This document shows, piece by piece, positions 30,307-39,044 of a stretch of DNA of 64,000 bases. The notes under the pieces are model-generated. The model was not told the DNA's origin, searched no databases, and was given only the letters and a program-made list of their open reading frames with translations. Both the position numbers and the translations under genes were made by a program. Each line of letters begins with the position of its first letter. The stretch's first letter is position 1. The DNA comes from a candidate division LCP-89 bacterium B3_LCP (GTDB lineage: Bacteria; Electryoneota; B3-LCP): positions 519,036 to 583,035 of the forward strand of contig NJBN01000002.1 of NCBI GenBank assembly GCA_005223185.1. The letters are read 5' to 3'.

Positions 30307-32346
30307 TTATTCCTCCTCATCGTCTTCGAAATTGATGTCCACTAATATTGTAGCGTGAGCGCCCACGGTTATGTAATCAGAAGACAGAGCTTGCACTGTC
30401 TGTCCATTCGTTGAATTTATAATTACCAACGTTTCGACAAACAGCGGATGATCTTCCGTTGCTCCAGCAAACATAGCGATCTGATTATCATCCAGGAAGC
30501 ACGCCACATCAGATAGCCCGGATTCTGATACAAAGCCGCTGATGCCTAAAGTAGGCTGGGGAAGGACAACCTGGAAAAAGGTGTCAACTTCCGTGCTGTA
30601 GGGATTATCAAATTCAGTCGAATCGTAACTCGCCCGAATGATCGCCTCTCCGCTTAAAGGAACGTGGTTTTCCAGGTGAAGGGTCAGGTGCACTTCATTC
30701 AGGAAATCGTCAAATCCATCTTCTATGCTGGTGATCTCCGGTTCCAGACTGCTTTCACCGATAGCCAATGAGAATGGCGAATACATGTGGTAATCACCGG
30801 TAGTCCACTGGGTGTCTTCAATATCGACCTGACCGGTTATGGTTGTCGTTCCAGTTGTTATGATGCTGTCAGGCAGGATGTTTACAATCGTTTCAAGTCC
30901 GGTGACGGTAACATCAGATATGCTTGGATTGCCCTCACTCCCCGCTGGTATTTGAATGGTGGGAACACTAAAGCTGGATTCTATATAACCACCCTTATAT
31001 GCGTTGAAAACCAGATCGACACTGATATTCCCATTGATGACATTGATAATATGCAGATCCACGTTTGCCGTAGCGGCATCCAATGAATCCAATCCTCCCG
31101 GGATATCCTCTATGGCGATGGATTGTGGCTCGATATCGATCACGGTGTTGCTCAACCACCCTTCGAAATGATTGAAGACTAAATCGGATACTTCGAAAGC
31201 AGCTTCCACCGTCTGGTTGGAATCTATTACAACGTAAGCTGGCGCTTGCGGGTATATCGGGTCATTGGTATCTATTATATCCACCACTATTTCGCCATAG
31301 ACCAGATTATCCTGTTCAGGGCGGTAGAATTCATAACCTTCCAGGGGAAAATCAGTAATTGTGATGGAACTAAGCGCCTGGATAGTATCGATATAGGTAA
31401 AAGGTATATCGTTTAAGGTGAAATCGGGCAGGGTGAAGGTCGCTATCGTTATCACAGGTGTGTTATTAGAAATTGTGCAGTTGACTGAACCTTCCATTAT
31501 CTGAGCGGTACGGATCGAATCCTCTTCCTCTAAAGTATAGAGGCTGTCACTGCTGAAAGTTTGCACTGGTATATGAGCACGAGCACTCTTGACTCCTAAT
31601 TCGGATAATTCCACAGTTACCCAAATTGCATCATCTATCCCTATTGTCACCGGATTAACTGGCGAACCCGGAGAATGACCACTGATGTAAACGCTCATAT
31701 CGTTGTCAATTATGTCTTCCGGGCCGTTAGGCAAGTTCATAGGTGGAGAAATATAGACGTCAGAGGGATTTAGCAGTTCAGTCACTTGCAGGGATACGAT
31801 AACCGTGTTGTTATCTCCGTATGAATTCAAGACCACTATGTTCAGTATATCAATCGGTACTGCCAGATCGTTGCGAACGGTTATAGTTACAGTTCCCCAG
31901 CTTAAATAAGCCCAATCATATTCATCGAAAGGATCCAGATCCTGCTGCGTTGAATCGATAGTGAACGGTGGAATTATGGTATAACCCGGTACTAATTGAT
32001 CAGGCTGGAAGGATACAGAGTCAGCTCCGGGGGAATCGACCGTACGAATTCCTAGATAAGCTTTCAGGACGTCATCGATCCCTTCTGACTGGAGATTATC
32101 TTCCACTTTTACAGTGTCGAGATCACCGCCAAAATTCAGATAGAGAGTGTCCCCGATGTTGGATACCCAGTTGCCTGAAGAATCTATGACGGTGGAATCA
32201 TCTATGATTTCAGCTAACCCGTAAACGCGATCCGCCAACGGAACTGTGAACTCGACTTCCCATTTGGGCGTCCCCGGCTCTTTTAGGCTGCAACCGTGGG
32301 TGGTGATCAGCGCGGATAGCAGCAGAAATGTCAAGATCTTGTTCAT
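30307..32346 (-). CDS. Large outer-envelope lipoprotein of beta repeats
   Basis: ATG 32346 is chosen over a TTG four codons upstream, since ATTGGAG sits 7 bases before it. The signal peptide ends in a lipobox (ITTHGC, Cys near residue 19). The rest (about 660 residues) is acidic, Thr/Ile/Val-rich and predicted to be mostly beta strands, with repeated blocks of the form LP..T.N.I.....I..I.DIP. and a closing DINFEDDEEE. No family is recognised. Translation is nearly coupled to the barrel protein gene (3-bp gap), so the two probably form an outer membrane pair. Confidence 0.72.
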   Translation of the reverse strand: MNKILTFLLLSALITTHGCSLKEPGTPKWEVEFTVPLADRVYGLAEIIDDSTVIDSSGNWVSNIGDTLYLNFGGDLDTVKVEDNLQSEGIDDVLKAYLGIRTVDSPGADSVSFQPDQLVPGYTIIPPFTIDSTQQDLDPFDEYDWAYLSWGTVTITVRNDLAVPIDILNIVVLNSYGDNNTVIVSLQVTELLNPSDVYISPPMNLPNGPEDIIDNDMSVYISGHSPGSPVNPVTIGIDDAIWVTVELSELGVKSARAHIPVQTFSSDSLYTLEEEDSIRTAQIMEGSVNCTISNNTPVITIATFTLPDFTLNDIPFTYIDTIQALSSITITDFPLEGYEFYRPEQDNLVYGEIVVDIIDTNDPIYPQAPAYVVIDSNQTVEAAFEVSDLVFNHFEGWLSNTVIDIEPQSIAIEDIPGGLDSLDAATANVDLHIINVINGNISVDLVFNAYKGGYIESSFSVPTIQIPAGSEGNPSISDVTVTGLETIVNILPDSIITTGTTTITGQVDIEDTQWTTGDYHMYSPFSLAIGESSLEPEITSIEDGFDDFLNEVHLTLHLENHVPLSGEAIIRASYDSTEFDNPYSTEVDTFFQVVLPQPTLGISGFVSESGLSDVACFLDDNQIAMFAGATEDHPLFVETLVIINSTNGQTVQALSSDYITVGAHATILVDINFEDDEEE

Positions 32347-32551
32347 GAATGGCTCCAATGATGATCTCTATTCTATATCCCTGAAGAGAAGGGACGCGTA
32401 GATTAGATTATGTTTACCCCATTTCGAAAAGTAACTATTCACTTGATATAATCCAAAGAAAAAGACCGAAAATTATCACCCTATTGTTTATCAGTAGTAT
32501 CCATTAGGAATCTTTTACGGAACGAGGAATGTTATCAGGATGATCTAAGGC

Positions 32552-32590
32552 TGTCATTCTGGCAAACGAAGCGCGTCCAGAATCTGACAG
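32552..32590. repeat. Inverted repeat CTGTCATTCTGG...TCCAGAATCTGACAG
   Basis: Imperfect palindrome of about 12 bp per arm; same TGTCATTC/GAATGACA family as 26663-26702 and 28622-28646. Confidence 0.6.
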
Positions 32591-32604
32591 CTTTGATTGT
32601 TGCA

Positions 32605-32640
32605 TCAGGTCTTGTCAATCGGCTGACTGAAATGACCTGA
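32605..32640. repeat. Inverted repeat TCAGGTC...GACCTGA
   Basis: A 7-bp perfect stem with a 22-base loop that itself can pair in part. Confidence 0.5.
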
Positions 32641-32914
32641 CGCAGATTAAGAAGCAATACGGATGCCAAAACCATTATGTCTCGTTGTACATTGATTATT
32701 AAGGATTTATAAAATACGAAATAACCTCGAGTGCTGAGATAATTGACAGAGAATTAGTTATTATGAGGTATTCAAGAGGGCTTTTTTTGACGGGGTGTTA
32801 ACCTCACGAAACAGTCACTCCCGCGAAAGAGCATAAGCCCCCTTCTCTGTAGCGTCAGGTCCTTAGTGTAACGGAGACCAGAAGCTTTTCTAATTCAGAA
32901 CTGATAAGCGGATC

Positions 32915-32975
32915 GACACAAGATCGACCCCTACGCACGTTGGGAGCGCCTGCCCCTTCGGGAACCTTGTGTCGC
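32915..32975. repeat. Inverted repeat CGACACAAG...CTTGTGTCG
   Basis: A 9-bp perfect stem enclosing about 43 bases with a small CCCCTTCGGG hairpin. Confidence 0.55.
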
Positions 32976-33011
32976 CCCCCTATCCCCATCTTTGCCAGCC
33001 CAGAAAAACGC

Positions 33012-33040
33012 TTGACTTTTATCCGGATACTTCGTACCAT
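33012..33040 (+). promoter_or_regulatory. Promoter of the OPT transporter gene
   Basis: TTGACT (33012-33017), 17 bp, TACCAT (33035-33040), 32 bp before the ATG. Confidence 0.6.
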
Positions 33041-33072
33041 AGGACACCCATAAAAAATTCAAGGTAACCTCG

Positions 33073-35052
33073 ATGAACGACCGCAATAGCAGTAACGATT
33101 TCCAACCCATAATTCCTGCCTCCCAATCGCTTCCGGAAATAACCGTAAAAGCACTGATATTGGGCGTTCTACTATCAGTCGTGCTCGCCGGCGCCAATGC
33201 CTATTTAGGTCTTTTTGCTGGTATGACAGTCTCAGCATCGATACCTGCTGCCGTTATTTCCATGGGCGTCTTAAGTCTCTTCAAGAAGCACAACATATTG
33301 GAAAACAACATCGTACAGACGGCGGCATCATCAGGTGAGTCGCTGGCTGCTGGAGTTATTTTCACGCTGCCCGCTCTGGTTCTGATGGGATATTGGACTA
33401 CTTTTCCCTGGGTGTGGGTTACCCTGATAGCCGGTTTAGGGGGATTGATCGGAGTGCTGTTCACCATCATTTTGCGCCGAGCATTGATCATTGAGGGCAA
33501 GCTCCTTTACCCGGAGGGAATCGCTACTGCTGAGGTTTTGAAAAGCGGCGAAGAGGGTGGATCTGCTGTATGGTACATAGCGATAGCCGGGTTGATCGGA
33601 GCTTTCTTCAAGTTATGTGAGACTGGTTTTCATTTCTGGGCTGCTACTTTGGAAGGCGCTCGCAGAATGTTCGGCAGCATCTTCTATTTCGGAAGTAACC
33701 TCTCCCCGGCGCTTGTTTCTGTGGGCTATATCGTGGGATTGAATATATCCGTATTAGTCTTTTCGGGAGGATTCTTAAGCTGGGTGATCTGCATACCCAT
33801 TTACTACGCTCTTAATGGAGCTCCCCCTGGAGATTTCACATCTGCCACCGATATCGCCTATGAGATCTGGTCGGAAAAAGTGCGCTATATAGGAGTAGGC
33901 TGCATGGTGGTTGGCGGTCTATGGGCGTTGGTAAGTCTGAAATCCGCCATCACTAAGGGTATACGTGCTGGTCTGAACGCCTACAGTGGATCACAGGATG
34001 GCACCGCAATAGATCGAACTGAAAGGGACGTTCCCACGAAATGGGTTTTCATTCTTCTGGCAGCCAGCATGGTTCCTCTTTACGCTTACTACCTGATCGT
34101 GATCAAAGGTGTGGCGATAACCCTGTTTCTGACCATCTTCATGCTGATAGCCGCGGCGCTCTTTTCCGCTGTAGCTGGTTACATGGCTGGACTGGTAGGA
34201 TCATCCAATAATCCCATCAGCGGTGTCACCATCGCCACGATTTTATCTACTTCCCTGCTGCTATTAGTGATGATGGGAGCCGGTCATGGGGAAGGACCAG
34301 CGGCAGCGATTCTGGTCGGAGCCGTTGTCTGCTGTGCAGCAGCCATTTCCGGGGATACTCTGCAAGATCTGAAAGCCGGATACTTACTTGGCGCAACACC
34401 GTATAAACAACAGATCATGGAGGTTGTGGGCACATTGTCGGCAGCCTTAGTCATGGCTCCGGTATTGCTGCTCCTGTTGAAAGCTTACGGATTCGGAGAA
34501 CCCACCGCCGCTCATCCCAATCCGTTGACAGCTCCTCAGGCGACGTTGATGGCTTCCGTCGCAGAGGGAGTCTTCACCGGCGACCTGCCCTGGGATATGA
34601 TTTTAATCGGAGCGTTAATTGGCGTTGGTATAATCTCCTTCGACAAATACCTGGAAAGGCGAGGTTCCTCGTTCAGAGCGCCGATATTGGCGGTTGCAGT
34701 AGGAATTTACCTGCCCATCGAACTATCCACACCGATATTCATAGGAGGTTTGATATCATATTTCCTGCGCAGGCGCAGCCGAAAGTTTACGGGATTACCC
34801 AACTTCAGCAAGCTTAAGTCGAAATCCGATCAAGCAGGTTTGCTGTTCGCATCGGGGTTGATTACCGGTGAAGCGATAGTCGGCATCCTGATGGCGATCC
34901 CGATAGTGATATCCGGAAATGCCAACGTTCTGGCGCTGATGGATTCCCCTTTAGGAGGATGGCCCGGTTTGGTTCTGTTACTACTGGTATGTTACATCCT
35001 CTTCAAAGCGGCGGCTAATCATTACCGGAAAAAAACTTCAGAAGTCACATAG
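33073..35052 (+). CDS. OPT-family oligopeptide transporter
   Basis: The 659-residue inner membrane protein has about 14-16 membrane segments. The start (LILGVLLSVVLAGANAYLGLFAGMTVSASIPAAV), the ENNIVQTAASSGESLAAGVIF block near residue 78 and the YPEGIATAEVLKSG block near residue 147 are the marks of bacterial OPT transporters, which import di- to tetrapeptides or metal chelates with protons. It is the first gene of a plus-strand run; the next gene follows after 8 bp. Such transporters fit a peptide-feeding way of life, in line with the secreted protease and the M24 peptidase nearby. Confidence 0.92.
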   Translation: MNDRNSSNDFQPIIPASQSLPEITVKALILGVLLSVVLAGANAYLGLFAGMTVSASIPAAVISMGVLSLFKKHNILENNIVQTAASSGESLAAGVIFTLPALVLMGYWTTFPWVWVTLIAGLGGLIGVLFTIILRRALIIEGKLLYPEGIATAEVLKSGEEGGSAVWYIAIAGLIGAFFKLCETGFHFWAATLEGARRMFGSIFYFGSNLSPALVSVGYIVGLNISVLVFSGGFLSWVICIPIYYALNGAPPGDFTSATDIAYEIWSEKVRYIGVGCMVVGGLWALVSLKSAITKGIRAGLNAYSGSQDGTAIDRTERDVPTKWVFILLAASMVPLYAYYLIVIKGVAITLFLTIFMLIAAALFSAVAGYMAGLVGSSNNPISGVTIATILSTSLLLLVMMGAGHGEGPAAAILVGAVVCCAAAISGDTLQDLKAGYLLGATPYKQQIMEVVGTLSAALVMAPVLLLLLKAYGFGEPTAAHPNPLTAPQATLMASVAEGVFTGDLPWDMILIGALIGVGIISFDKYLERRGSSFRAPILAVAVGIYLPIELSTPIFIGGLISYFLRRRSRKFTGLPNFSKLKSKSDQAGLLFASGLITGEAIVGILMAIPIVISGNANVLALMDSPLGGWPGLVLLLLVCYILFKAAANHYRKKTSEVT

Positions 35053-35060
35053 CCAGAACA

Positions 35061-35540
35061 ATGATAAAACTACCGGACTGCTTAGAGTACGAAGAAATAC
35101 CACTGGATAAGCGCTACAGGAGCAACCTAAAAGGGCTATTGACGCGCATTCGTAAGCTGTACGAAGCCATCGAAGACCGCTTCGGTGAGGAAGGATTGCA
35201 GCTTATCAGGCAGGTCAGCATCGATTACGGTCAGGAAATCGCCAGGCGTGTCCGTTCGCGCCAGGGTGATATGGATCTGCAGCAGGTGGGGCTCTTTTTG
35301 GTAAAAATATTCAACGGCATGCGTTCCGATGGTGAAGTTACGGAGTGGACTGATGATCGCTTCGTCATCACCGTACCAAAATGTCCTTATCCGTTCACTC
35401 GCCCGCAAACGTGCGCGGCTCATACGGCGATGGAAGTGGCCCTCGTGAAAGGACTTAACCCTGCTCTCGATTATACCATTGAGAAGTGCATTCCTCGTGG
35501 TGACGAGGAGTGTTGGCATGTGTTGAAGAGAGGAAAATAA
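35061..35540 (+). CDS. Hypothetical small cysteine-containing protein (V4R- or ATC-hydrolase-like)
   Basis: The 159-residue protein has helical N-terminal parts (SNLKGLLTRIRKLYEAI) and a C-terminal half with conserved-looking cysteines: VPKCPYPFTRPQTCAAHTAM and YTIEKCIPRGDEECWHVL. This Cys/His-rich ending resembles V4R-type ligand-binding domains and L-2-amino-thiazoline-4-carboxylate hydrolase-like proteins, but the resemblance is loose. It lies 8 bp after the OPT gene, so a role linked to imported peptides or thiols is conceivable though unproven. Confidence 0.55.
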   Translation: MIKLPDCLEYEEIPLDKRYRSNLKGLLTRIRKLYEAIEDRFGEEGLQLIRQVSIDYGQEIARRVRSRQGDMDLQQVGLFLVKIFNGMRSDGEVTEWTDDRFVITVPKCPYPFTRPQTCAAHTAMEVALVKGLNPALDYTIEKCIPRGDEECWHVLKRGK

Positions 35541-35572
35541 GCCGACGGATTTCGATTCGTTTCATAATCCCG

Positions 35573-36274
35573 ATGAAGGTGAAAGAACTAAAAATTATCT
35601 ATGACGATTTAATCGGGATTCTCATACCTGATACTTGTATTTTCTGCAGTGATTCCTTAAACGGGAGTAGTTCCTACCTGTGTGACTCATGTTGGGCTGC
35701 ACTTCCGGTTTTTCCTGACCGCAGCGGTACGCCTTTCCGCGCCTTAAGAGGCGTATTAGATAGGTTGTGGATCGGTTGGGACTACGAAGAAAGACTCCGC
35801 AGGATAATCCATCTCTTCAAATTTCACGGTCGCCCGGAGTTTGCAGAGCTGTTGGTTGATCAGTGGATTTCTGCTCTTCCGCATCCGGATAAGATATTCT
35901 GCGCAGATCTGTTAGTGCCTGTGCCCATACATCTTGCCAGGCAACGGTCGCGTGGTTTTAATCAAAGTGAACTCATTGCGGATGTAGTTGCACAAAAGTA
36001 CGGTATTGATGAAATCGACGATGAAGTGCTGCGGGTCATAAACACGCCGCCGCAATTTGCATTGGGGCGCAGTAAGCGCTGGCAGAATTTGAAAGACGCC
36101 TTTCAAGTAGCTAATCCTGCTATTATTCGTCAGAAGCGAGTATTGATTATTGACGATCTGGCAACTTCCGGTGCAACTCTGCACGCAATTGCAGTTAAAT
36201 TGAGGGAGAACGGTGCTGGAGAGGTCTCTGCTGCCGTTTTGGCCTCACCTGCTTATGGGGGTCAAGCAATGTGA
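35573..36274 (+). CDS. ComF family phosphoribosyltransferase-like protein
   Basis: From ATG 35573 the protein has 233 residues: a short helix, a zinc finger of CIFC and CDSC pairs, and a type I phosphoribosyltransferase domain with ARQRSRGFNQSELIA and the PRPP loop RVLIIDDLATSGATL. ComF proteins serve DNA uptake for transformation in competent bacteria and are also found in non-competent ones with unknown role. A GTG at 35510 would add 21 residues and overlap the previous gene; I prefer the ATG because ComF proteins start shortly before the first Cys pair. comM/yifB, another uptake-related gene, is at 52.6 kb. Confidence 0.85.
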   Translation: MKVKELKIIYDDLIGILIPDTCIFCSDSLNGSSSYLCDSCWAALPVFPDRSGTPFRALRGVLDRLWIGWDYEERLRRIIHLFKFHGRPEFAELLVDQWISALPHPDKIFCADLLVPVPIHLARQRSRGFNQSELIADVVAQKYGIDEIDDEVLRVINTPPQFALGRSKRWQNLKDAFQVANPAIIRQKRVLIIDDLATSGATLHAIAVKLRENGAGEVSAAVLASPAYGGQAM

Positions 36275-36283
36275 AAAATAGAC

Positions 36284-36312
36284 TTGACATTCATCCTTGA
36301 TTAGCGTACATT
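36284..36312 (+). promoter_or_regulatory. Promoter of the acidic TPR protein gene
   Basis: TTGACA (36284-36289), 17 bp, TACATT (36307-36312). Transcription would begin near 36320, so starts before that are excluded and the ATG at 36339 is supported. Confidence 0.75.
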
Positions 36313-36338
36313 TACGGTGTGAAAATGCGGATAGTGAC

Positions 36339-37928
36339 ATGTTTGATGAAGATGCGAAAGTAAAGATTGAAATAAAACATCTGCAGAAGCAGATGAAGAA
36401 ATCTCCTCTGCTTTTCGCCCGGTTGGGCGAGTGCTATATCCAGCTCGGCGATTGGGAGAAGGCTGAAAAAATCCTAAGTTCAGGGATCGAAGATTACCCG
36501 GATTATGTCTCGGGTCTGATGATCTTAGGTGAGAGTTACCTGCTTAACGGCTTTCACAGTGACGCCGAAGAATGCGCCATCAAAGGTCTGGACAAAGATC
36601 CGACCCATTTGGGGCTTTTGCGTCTGATGGAGAAGATAAAGAAACAAACCGAAGAGATAGATGAACTGGAAAAGGTCAGGGAACGCATTACCTCTATAGA
36701 TCCTCTGATGATACCAGAGGTTATATCAAAACCGGCAAGAGAACCTGCCGTTATTGCACAGAGAGAAGAACCAGAAGGTAAGCAAGAAACGCTGTCAAGC
36801 GAGATAGGCTCCGACCAGAAAGTAGTTGATAAAGAAACCGCTGATATTGCTTTGCCTGAGCCGGATAAGGATACCGAAGTCCCTGCTGAAACTGATAAAT
36901 TAGAGGAAAAGATTGAGGTTACCGATCAGAAAGCAGGTGACGAAGAAACCGTTGATATTACTCCGGCGGAATCAGATAAAAATACAGAACCTCCTATTGA
37001 AGCTGACAAATTAGAGGATGAGATCGAAGCGGAGTTACTATCTTCAACTGATGAAATACTTGCGGAAGATGATATTGACGCCGCGGATATCGATAAACTT
37101 ATTAATGAAGTAACTGCTTCTACAAATAGCCTCAATGAAGAGGGTAGTAAATCACCTTCTACTGCAGAAGGTGTGACAGAGCCGGAGGAAGTTGATGCTT
37201 TAGAACCAGGATCGGAAAAAGCTGAATCTGATAAGGAACCAGAAGATGAATCTGCTGTTGATTCACCTCCGACTGAAGACGAAAAAGAGGTTTCCTCGGT
37301 TGACGTTGACGAAACAGAAAAGATCATTAAAGAATTGACTAATAATGGCCAGGTCGAGACAACTGAAGAACTTGACAAGATAAAAGAAACAGAAACGGAT
37401 AAAGTCAAAAAAGCAAAGACTAAAGACGTCCCGCCAATAAGTGAAGAAGCGGTTGAAAAACCCCAGGCGCCATCCAAAGTCTCAGATAGTGAATCCGAGG
37501 ACGCTGAAGTGATAGCTGAAGCGAAAGAGATTGCAGATGCTGAAAAGGTAGAAGATGACGAAGATCCCTTCGGTTTAGATGCAAAACCCGATGACAATCA
37601 AACAGAAGAGACGTCCCAAACCATCGAAACTACCCAAACGGATGAAATCCTAAATGATTCTGTTAAGGAAGAAACATCGCAAGCAGACGTGGAATCCGAT
37701 GAGAATTTAGATAAAATAGATGAAGTAACCGCAGAATCCAAACGCCCCAAGAAGAAAATCGCCACAAAAACTCTCGGCGAATTATACGCCACTCAGAAGA
37801 AGTTCGACGAAGCAATTGAGATCTACCAGAAACTTCTTGAAACTGATCCTGATAACGAATCATATCAAGAACGTTTAGCTGATCTCGAAAGCCGCCGGGA
37901 TAACGCTGTGAGCGAGAAAATGGAATAG
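36339..37928 (+). CDS. TPR protein with a long acidic disordered middle
   Basis: The start is the first ATG after the promoter (36339), giving 529 residues. Residues about 1-115 hold three TPR units (LLFARLGECYIQLGDWEKAEKIL, then SGLMILGESYLLNGFHSDAEEC). Residues about 120-465 are a Glu/Asp/Lys-rich, low-complexity stretch with an internal duplication (two blocks around DKLEEKIEVTDQ and DKLEDEIEAELL). A last TPR pair (about 475-525, LGELYATQKKFDEAIEIYQKLL) closes it. No signal peptide, so it is cytoplasmic or peripheral: a scaffold with two binding ends on a flexible acidic tether. A FimV-like role is possible but not shown. Confidence 0.75.
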   Translation: MFDEDAKVKIEIKHLQKQMKKSPLLFARLGECYIQLGDWEKAEKILSSGIEDYPDYVSGLMILGESYLLNGFHSDAEECAIKGLDKDPTHLGLLRLMEKIKKQTEEIDELEKVRERITSIDPLMIPEVISKPAREPAVIAQREEPEGKQETLSSEIGSDQKVVDKETADIALPEPDKDTEVPAETDKLEEKIEVTDQKAGDEETVDITPAESDKNTEPPIEADKLEDEIEAELLSSTDEILAEDDIDAADIDKLINEVTASTNSLNEEGSKSPSTAEGVTEPEEVDALEPGSEKAESDKEPEDESAVDSPPTEDEKEVSSVDVDETEKIIKELTNNGQVETTEELDKIKETETDKVKKAKTKDVPPISEEAVEKPQAPSKVSDSESEDAEVIAEAKEIADAEKVEDDEDPFGLDAKPDDNQTEETSQTIETTQTDEILNDSVKEETSQADVESDENLDKIDEVTAESKRPKKKIATKTLGELYATQKKFDEAIEIYQKLLETDPDNESYQERLADLESRRDNAVSEKME

Positions 37929-37931
37929 GCG

Positions 37932-38993
37932 ATGAGTCGAATCCTCCGCCTGAAGAGACAACTCACCAAACTCAACTTCGATAACTTTTTAGTTACACAT
38001 CTGTCCAATATCCGTTACCTCTGCGGTTTTTCAGGAAGTGCGGGGGTTCAAATAATAACTCCTAAAAAGGTGCGCTTCTTCACAGATTTCCGCTACCAGG
38101 AACAGGCTGCACAGCAGGTTCATGATGCAGAAGTTATAATATATAAAGCAGATTATTTCAAGGAACTAAAGCGCCATAATTACAAGTTAAAGGGTAGAAC
38201 TGGTTTTGAAGCTGCTTATCTTGACGTTCTGACTTTCAATCTTTATAAGAGTATTTTTCCCAATACGGACTGGATACCTTCAGAGAAGGTCATCGAGGAG
38301 ATTGCTGCTGTCAAGGAACCATCGGAAATTGATATAATCAGGCAGGCAACGGCAATTACCGATCAAGTATTTGCGGAAATACTACCTCTGATCAAGCCGG
38401 GCATCAACGAACTGGACATTTCCGCGGAAATATCTTATCTGCACAAGAAAAAGGGCGCTGACGGTGATTCTTTCGATCCCATAGTCGCATCAGGACCCAG
38501 GTCCGCTTTGCCGCATGGCATAGCCAGTGATCGTAAAATTAAGGCAAACGAACCTGTAACCATCGATATGGGCGGTGTTTATCAGGGATATGCGAGCGAC
38601 TTGACGCGGACGGTCTTCGTTGGAAGAGCCGATTCAAAGTTTATTAACATTTACAATCTAGTTAGGACTGCTCAAAAAGCGGCGATGCGTGCCGTTCGTC
38701 CGGGTATGAAAGCGAAAGATCTTGATGAGATCGCCCGCAAGGTGATCCGGGACGAAGGGTATGCTGATCACTTTGGACACGGATTAGGTCACGGATTGGG
38801 TTTGGATATTCATGGAGAGCCCAGGATAAATTCTCTCTCCAATGACGTTCTTACGACGGGTCATGTGTTCACCATCGAGCCCGGAGTTTACATACCGGGT
38901 TTTGGTGGTGTACGGATCGAAGATGACATCCTGGTTACAACGGATGGCTGTGAAGTACTGACTAAATCACCACGTGAGTTGATTGAGTTATAA
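37932..38993 (+). CDS. M24 family Xaa-Pro peptidase
   Basis: The 353-residue cytoplasmic metallopeptidase has a creatinase-type N-terminal domain and a pita-bread catalytic domain with all five metal ligands in sight: DMGGVYQGYASDLTR (two Asp), GHGLGHGLGLDIHG (His), TIEPGVYIPG (Glu) and GVRIEDD (Glu). It removes an N-terminal residue before Pro or cleaves Xaa-Pro dipeptides, as PepP/PepQ do; the size is closer to the short PepQ-like forms of many bacteria. It follows the TPR gene by 3 bp and probably recycles peptides taken in by the OPT transporter. Confidence 0.92.
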   Translation: MSRILRLKRQLTKLNFDNFLVTHLSNIRYLCGFSGSAGVQIITPKKVRFFTDFRYQEQAAQQVHDAEVIIYKADYFKELKRHNYKLKGRTGFEAAYLDVLTFNLYKSIFPNTDWIPSEKVIEEIAAVKEPSEIDIIRQATAITDQVFAEILPLIKPGINELDISAEISYLHKKKGADGDSFDPIVASGPRSALPHGIASDRKIKANEPVTIDMGGVYQGYASDLTRTVFVGRADSKFINIYNLVRTAQKAAMRAVRPGMKAKDLDEIARKVIRDEGYADHFGHGLGHGLGLDIHGEPRINSLSNDVLTTGHVFTIEPGVYIPGFGGVRIEDDILVTTDGCEVLTKSPRELIEL

Positions 38994-39044
38994 TATCACC
39001 TGAAAAGACATAAACAATCCCCTCATTAGACAAATAGAAAGACA

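Larger units (their letters stand above)
32347..33011. other. Gene-free region with hairpins
   Basis: No supportable gene. It holds three hairpins (32552-32590, 32605-32640, 32915-32975) and a T7 run after GAGGGC at 32778-32791. No clear promoter for the lipoprotein gene is seen on the minus strand near 32400-32470. Confidence 0.55.

Noticed and set aside
33073-35052. Antisense open frames in the OPT gene and in lon
   Set aside because: Shadows of coding periodicity; no independent promoter or ribosome site.
36926-37597. Antisense Ser-rich open frame of 223 codons
   Set aside because: It is the mirror of the acidic GAA/GAT-rich TPR protein; Ser runs arise from reading TTC/ATC/TCA antisense. 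No ribosome site.
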